Shown one piece after another: positions 58,923 through 64,000 of a stretch of DNA of 64,000 nucleotides. The stretch's first letter is position 1; every line of letters starts with the position of its first letter. Origin of the DNA: Paraphysoderma sedebokerense (taxonomy: Eukaryota; Blastocladiomycota; Physodermatomycetes; Physodermatales; Physodermataceae); assembly GCA_025602915.1 (NCBI GenBank), contig JAHLJZ010000009.1, forward strand, positions 62,001 to 126,000, read 5' to 3'. The notes under the pieces are model-generated. The model was not told the origin of the DNA. It searched no databases and worked only from the letters and a program-made list of their open reading frames with translations. A program made the position numbers and the translations under genes.

Positions 58923-61900
58923 ATGAGGGTTCTTCGATTCCGCCTAAATATCATGAGACTCCCATTCAGATTCTCTCGTCGGTGTCGAATCTCAACTCTA
59001 GCGATTTCCCTCTTCTTGTGTGCCTTACTTTCTTTGATACAATTGGTGTGGATCACAGAGCACAAGAATACACATTATCTACCAAAGAGAGGACTGCGGA
59101 GTTCCGAAAATTCGGCGATACAGATAGATCAAGGACAAAGCTGTAAGTTTCCCCTTTCGTGCGGATTTCTTTTTAATAGGAATATACTAATTCAGTCTTG
59201 TTTTTGCCAATTCTCACACCTTGTAATATTATGTTGCTGTATGAATTACGGTGTATGATTAATTTGTCCGATTGCGAACGAAAATCAGTCCCTGAAGTCA
59301 TCTCAGAAAAGAGTTTTGATCCATCGGCTCTTCGTGCTTTCAAGTTGGAATTGTACAGGCGGCATGTGAATTGGACAAAAGCAGTATATTCGGAGTCGAT
59401 GGCAGGAAAATCGATATCAAACCTCCATTACGATTTGTCTAGTTTCAGTCGAGATACCTTACCATTGCCTACTGTCGCTGTGATCATTCTTCATCAATCA
59501 ACACCAATCGCATCATCCGCAAATCCATCTATACCATTCAATATAACTAATTTAATGCATTCGGTAGATCAGCAATCTTTTAGACCAAGTAGAATATTAT
59601 TTTTCGATATAGACTCCTCAAAACCAACTCCTCACGTTAATACGTCACGTTCATCTCTCTCGCAGTTATCAACTTTGCTCGAACAGGTGTCGGCAAATTC
59701 TTCAATTAAACCAGAATTTTTCAAAATTTCACCGCTCAATCTCTTCAAATTTAAGCAGATACTGCATACCATCTCGACTAGTCATGTCTGGATCAAGTTG
59801 TCTACCAACACTATGACTCAATCGACAGGTGCTTTGACTCTACCAGCAAGAGATTTCTTAGAGACCGGTATTCCCATATTGCATCAGTTTAAGCAACCCA
59901 GCATCATTGGTTCACAGGGGACAATAGTGTCATTTAAGCGACCTCAATTTGGTGATACGAAACCGAACCCAGTTCATCCCTTGCATCAATCGACCCCGTC
60001 CCCAATCTTTCACGTCTTCCCTGATCACCTTAATCAAATACCGAATGATCACATCATACCTGTCGACTCATTGCTAGACAATTACCTGTTATCAACTCCG
60101 CTGTTCAACAAATTGCAGACACTTGAATCTCTAGATGTGGACGGCTTAAGTCTTTTGGACGATCCACGAATATTGAGCTTGCTGTTTAGGCGGAATTGGA
60201 AGGCCCATTCATACTTAATTCCGACAATACCAAAGCATTCTCAGGACACCACATCACCGGCTCAGGCACAAACAAGTTCAATCTCAACTTCGCCGCAGGC
60301 ACAATCATTCGAACACATTCCCACGACCGCTACTCAAAGCACATGGGTCTCTCTGCTGAAGCAAGGTTTTCCCTTTATTAGGCAACTTCACCATCAACCT
60401 AAATTAGATTCTATCTTATTAGTTGCCAAAAATGAAACCGAATTTCATCAATTATATCCCCTCTTCTACGAATTTAAACGTCAACATCGTCATCCTGTGT
60501 ATCTTGTTCTCTTAAACTCTTCGTCTTCGTACCCGTGTTCAATACCGAAATTCGCATCATCTAGTCGAACCAATACTACCGAATGGAGTTATACTGACGT
60601 GTATCGCACGAGATTTCAGTGCACTTACCCACCCTTCGGGATTTTCGACATAAGCCCTGCATTATCGAAAAACTTGGGTGATCCGTTCCGAAGACTATAT
60701 AATATACAACAGCGCATTAAAATGGTCGCAAAGGAGTATAACGCTCGATTGATAATCCACTTGACATCGTTAGAGGCTGATGTTCAAAGAGTATTGGGTC
60801 ACGTTGAGAGCGATGCAGATTTGAAGAGTTTGAGACGAATTGCGTTGCCCCCGGAATCAATGAGTTTAGTTCCATGGCTGGCTACCTTATCTCTAAAGGC
60901 TTTGTATAGTAAGTTTTAGATAGACTTTGACTTCGTCATAACGACTTGCTAATCATCTTTCCCCTAATGTGGTGTTATTACTAATACAGATTGGCATAAA
61001 CCCCAAGTCACTATCAACATTATTGCAAACAATCGAGCAGGATCTTTACTGAGGTTGTGCACCGCGCTATCCAACAGTTTTTACCTGAACGATCCCGTCG
61101 ACATTACCTTCAGTCTCGATTCCACATCAGATAAAGTCTCCATCGCCTTTATCAATCGATTTCAATGGCCTCACGGATCAAAGCATATTCGACATCGAGT
61201 TCAGAAAGGAGGATTATTGGCCGCGGTCAGTGAATCCTGGTATCCCAGTTCAAACCATCACTACGCGGTATTTTTAGAGGATGACATTGAAGTTTCACCG
61301 CTATATTACATTTGGGTGAAATATACGATTTTGAAATACCGGTATGGGTATCAAAGAGATTTTTCGGATAGATTATTTGGCGTCTCTCTGTATTCTCCAC
61401 GAGTCATCGAAATTGTGTCGCCTCGACAAAAGTTTCAAACCGACAACATTTTTGCCAACTTATCATTGCCATTAAACAATTCATCGAGACAGTCTTCTGT
61501 ACAATTGCCTCTTCGAACACCGTATTTTCTTCAACTCCCTTGCTCATGGGGTGCAGTCTATTTTCCCGAGCATTGGCGCGAGTTTCACGTTTACATTACC
61601 CGACGTCTCCTGGATTCCGCAAGCGCATCTTCACCTTCTTCAAACTCGCCGACTACCCCGTCAGCTTCAACTAATGCCGTTACCATTCCCAATTCACGAA
61701 GTTCAAAATGGACCTCAAGTTGGAAAAAATATTTTATTGAAATGAGTTATTTAAGAGGATATTATATGCTCTATCCTAATTTTTCGAATCAAAACAGTTT
61801 TTCTACGAATCATTTGGAATTAGGCCAACATGTCGGAAAAGTGAGTAAAGAGCGGTACTTGGATTTCAGAGTACCACTCATGCGAGTGAACTCCGGATTG

Positions 61901-62191
61901 TTGAAGAACTTTCAATCGTCATATTTCCGATCTCATTCCGACTCTGATTCGAACACGAATTCACTACCAGATCTCCCACTCCTGTTGAAAGAACTTCCCT
62001 TCACGAGGTTACCATCGAAACAAGATATTCCCGTTTTGGATTTGTTTCATAGAGTCACCACTGAACAAACTTTAATCAGAAACGGTCAAAACTTGAAGAA
62101 AGATGTTGTCAACTGTTTGGAAGGTGAAGAATTGGTTAGATGGGTGAGTGGAGATGTCAGTTGTTTGAAAGCTTGGAGAGATGGAGTGTAA
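58923..62191 (+). CDS. Large type II membrane glycosyltransferase-like protein
   Basis: Three exons (58923-59142, 59289-60908, 60990-62191) join in frame to 1,013 aa. A short basic cytosolic tail (RLPFRFSRRCRIS) precedes one membrane span at about residues 25-44 (TLAISLFLCALLSLIQLVWI), the type II layout of Golgi enzymes. From about residue 615 a GT-A-type domain is seen: VTINIIANNRAGSLLRLCTA, HYAVFLEDDIEVSPLYYIWV (acidic DxD-like motif), LPCSWGAVYFPEHWREFHVY and MSYLRGYYMLYPNF. The same blocks occur in plant and protist proteins annotated as GT2-type glycosyltransferases. Donor and acceptor sugars are unknown. The long middle (residues about 75-610) is Ser/Pro-rich with no recognised fold. 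The acceptor at 59288 is supported by phase only. Confidence 0.78.
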
Positions 62192-62763
62192 AAAGGAAGA
62201 CACGTTAAATTGTACCCGACGTTTCAAAGCAAACCTAAGGATGGGTGCGTGAGGACACCGAGCGAAAACTGAAGGAAGGCTGAATCAGTGCAGTACAAAT
62301 GATGATGATCCCACTGTTTCTCTATTATTTCTACTTTTTATTTATGTAGACCTCATTCTATCCGTAATTCCTATTTGTTAGAGGGACAAATACTTATTTA
62401 TGTAGTTTTTTACAATCGATTCAGACCGAGAATCAATGCATAGAGTATATATTGTGATGATTCTTTTATTCCGCTTATCGTTTCTCTATGATTAGAAAAT
62501 AATATAATTTCGTGCTGTTATTTGTGATTTGCTCGGTCCAACTCATAGTCATGTGATCATCGTAATGGTAAACATCGCAAATGTTACCCACGATGTCGAA
62601 CTCACGAAACCAAAACAAGAAATGAGCAAACTTTTAATAGACTCAATATGTTGGTATATACTACATGTCCCAACTCTTTCTATTTCTTTACTAGTAGTTT
62701 CCTCGGGAAGCACAAGTCATTAATTCTACCCCAAACAATCAGATCTATTTCTATCAGGTCCAT
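62192..62763. other. Intergenic between converging genes, no gene seen
   Basis: About 570 AT-rich bases holding the 3' UTRs of the glycosyltransferase-like gene (plus) and XPO4 (minus). Short frames only. Confidence 0.4.
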
Positions 62764-63916
62764 CTATCGTGACCCAAACGAAACATCACTCATCAATACG
62801 CCTCTAGTTTGTAACAAAAACTGGTGTAATTTAGTTTTGAAACCTGCTAAATCGCGGGTAGACATGACGCTAGCGATGATATCAGGTTCTTTCATACTTG
62901 ATGTTAAGCTCGTGAATGCATTTGATAGGCGGGTCTGAATGGATGGATTGGGCTGGGAAGAAAGAAGTGAGGTGACGAGATTCGTATAATGAGTCTTCAG
63001 AATTACGGAGGAAGCAGATGGAAAAGTATTGGATAACTCTGTCAATTTCGATTAATTTCGATCGGAGGGAAGAAAGCTGTACCAACCTGCTGACACACCA
63101 TTAGAGCCAGTAAAGCTTCACCGGCATAATCGGTTAACTCCATGTCGTATTCTTTCATCAACAATAACTCCATCGTGCATTCCAAAAATCGTTTGAGATA
63201 TGGATCCCAAACACCCATAGGGGCTGACGAACCCTTACTCAGTTCTTCGTGGCGAGTGAATATCGAGAGAGCAGTGACTGCCTCGAATGAGGATTTGTTT
63301 ACCTCGAAGATGTTGGAAGTAGTGATGCCGTATTCAAGAGAGAACATGAGAGATTTAATGAAATCAGCAGGGAGAGTGTGTAAATTGTCAGGATAGAATT
63401 CAAAGACGGACGAGATAAGGCGCATATAGTTTATACAAAGGGTGGGGTACTACGAATCGCTGAAAGGTTAATGTTGAGATCTTCAGAAAGCAAGAAAAAT
63501 CATTGGCTAACCGTAAGCATCTCTGGGGTGATTAATGGAATTATTATCTTGATACCAAACAGAATGGTTTCTAAAGTTCCTGCATGTGATTGGGGTCGTT
63601 GTGCGTATGGCGACTTGTAACGTTCCAACCGATCTAGATTGCATAAAAGACGACGATTTAAGTAACATAATTAAAACGAGGCTATACAAAGATAAGCGTA
63701 CCAGCACCGTCGAATTCGGCTGCCATCAAGTTCGCAAGCAACTTGACTACTGCAATAATGTCTTGTCCAACTTCCTCGTCCCTCTCCAACTTTGTATTTC
63801 TCTTCTTTCTTACTTCTGTGGATTCGAATATCCTCAGACTATCCATCACAGCGCGACACAACGCAGACCATTGGTCATGAGAAAGCTGCTCAAAGGTTAT
63901 ATGGGTTACAACAGTG
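62764..63916 (-). CDS. XPO4: Exportin-4, C-terminal part (gene runs off the right edge)
   Basis: Four C-terminal exons are clear: 63702-63916, 63512-63579, 63087-63449 and 62764-62994, all phase-matched. They encode QDIIAVVKLLANLMAAEF, ILFGIKIIIPLITPEMLT, YPTLCINYMRLISSVFEFYP, TDYAGEALLALMVCQQ and TSLLSSQPNPSIQTRLSNAF. These match human XPO4 in order (LCQQYFKL, AGEAFYTLVCLHQ, LLSSQQDPVIYQRLADAF). Exportin-4 is a HEAT-repeat karyopherin that carries cargo such as eIF5A out of the nucleus with RanGTP. The N-terminal bulk of the roughly 1,100-residue protein lies beyond base 64000. Another exon may begin between 63960 and the edge, but I could not place its donor. Confidence 0.88.
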
Positions 63917-64000
63917 CTGTAGAGTTGAAAGATATATGTCGGTAGGATAGTCTGAGAATGAAAAGTGTTGTATAAATGGGTGAACGTAGGGAAAAAATTG

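Noticed and set aside
1-64000. tRNA, rRNA, CRISPR arrays, LTR or other virus-like elements
   Set aside because: I looked for cloverleaf-like segments, long direct or inverted repeats and reverse transcriptase, integrase or capsid-like frames, and found none I could support by eye.

Overview
The window is nuclear DNA from a eukaryote with compact genes, many short GT-AG introns (about 50-250 bases) and moderate-to-low GC. The best fit is a zoosporic (flagellated) early-diverging fungus of the chytrid/blastoclad grade. Fungal markers are two DUF7727-like membrane proteins, an Aim34-like SAP protein and the IGPG-type tail of FAM32A. Flagellar markers are TTLL9, ARMH1 and CFAP251, which fungi without flagella lack. 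Several genes lost in yeasts (XPO4, TRIR, a concentrative nucleoside transporter) are also present. I see no tRNA, rRNA, CRISPR array or intact mobile element.

Layout. 0.7-1.4 kb: FAM32A. 2.4-16.1 kb, the most unusual region: two tandem 19-exon genes on the minus strand for giant surface proteins (signal peptide, beta-propeller-like part, four IPT/TIG domains, four tandem-95/cadherin-like repeats, a Cys-rich segment, about nine membrane spans). Copy B is in frame through all 19 exons (1,729 aa). Copy A has lost one base in each of two adjacent exons compared with B. An 11-bp minisatellite lies between them, and a decayed scrap of a third copy lies near 21.2 kb. 17.2-30.2 kb: TRIR, TTLL9, an F-box/LRR protein, a DUF924 protein, an Aim34-like protein divergent from mitochondrial ribosomal uL29m, and ARMH1. 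30.5-34.5 kb: RBMX2, an unrecognised small gene and the DUF7727 pair. 35.2-49.4 kb: CFAP251, a CNT nucleoside transporter and VPS15. 50.1-64 kb: a CAMKL kinase with a KA1 domain, a FAM210-type mitochondrial protein, an alpha/beta hydrolase, an orphan zinc-motif ORF, a large type II membrane glycosyltransferase-like protein, and the C-terminal part of exportin-4 running off the right edge.

How the genes fit together. CFAP251 (radial spoke base), TTLL9 (axonemal tubulin glutamylation) and ARMH1 belong to the motile axoneme. VPS15 is the regulatory kinase of the Vps34 PI3-kinase complexes. FAM32A and RBMX2 are spliceosome-linked. Aim34-like, uL29m and FAM210-type proteins are mitochondrial. The giant surface proteins have the design of adhesion or sensing receptors; what they bind is unknown.

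Exon junctions were worked out by eye from splice signals, reading phase and remembered family sequences. Most are supported by phase agreement across the whole gene, but no alignment or transcript was available. Exon maps of CFAP251 and VPS15 are only approximate.
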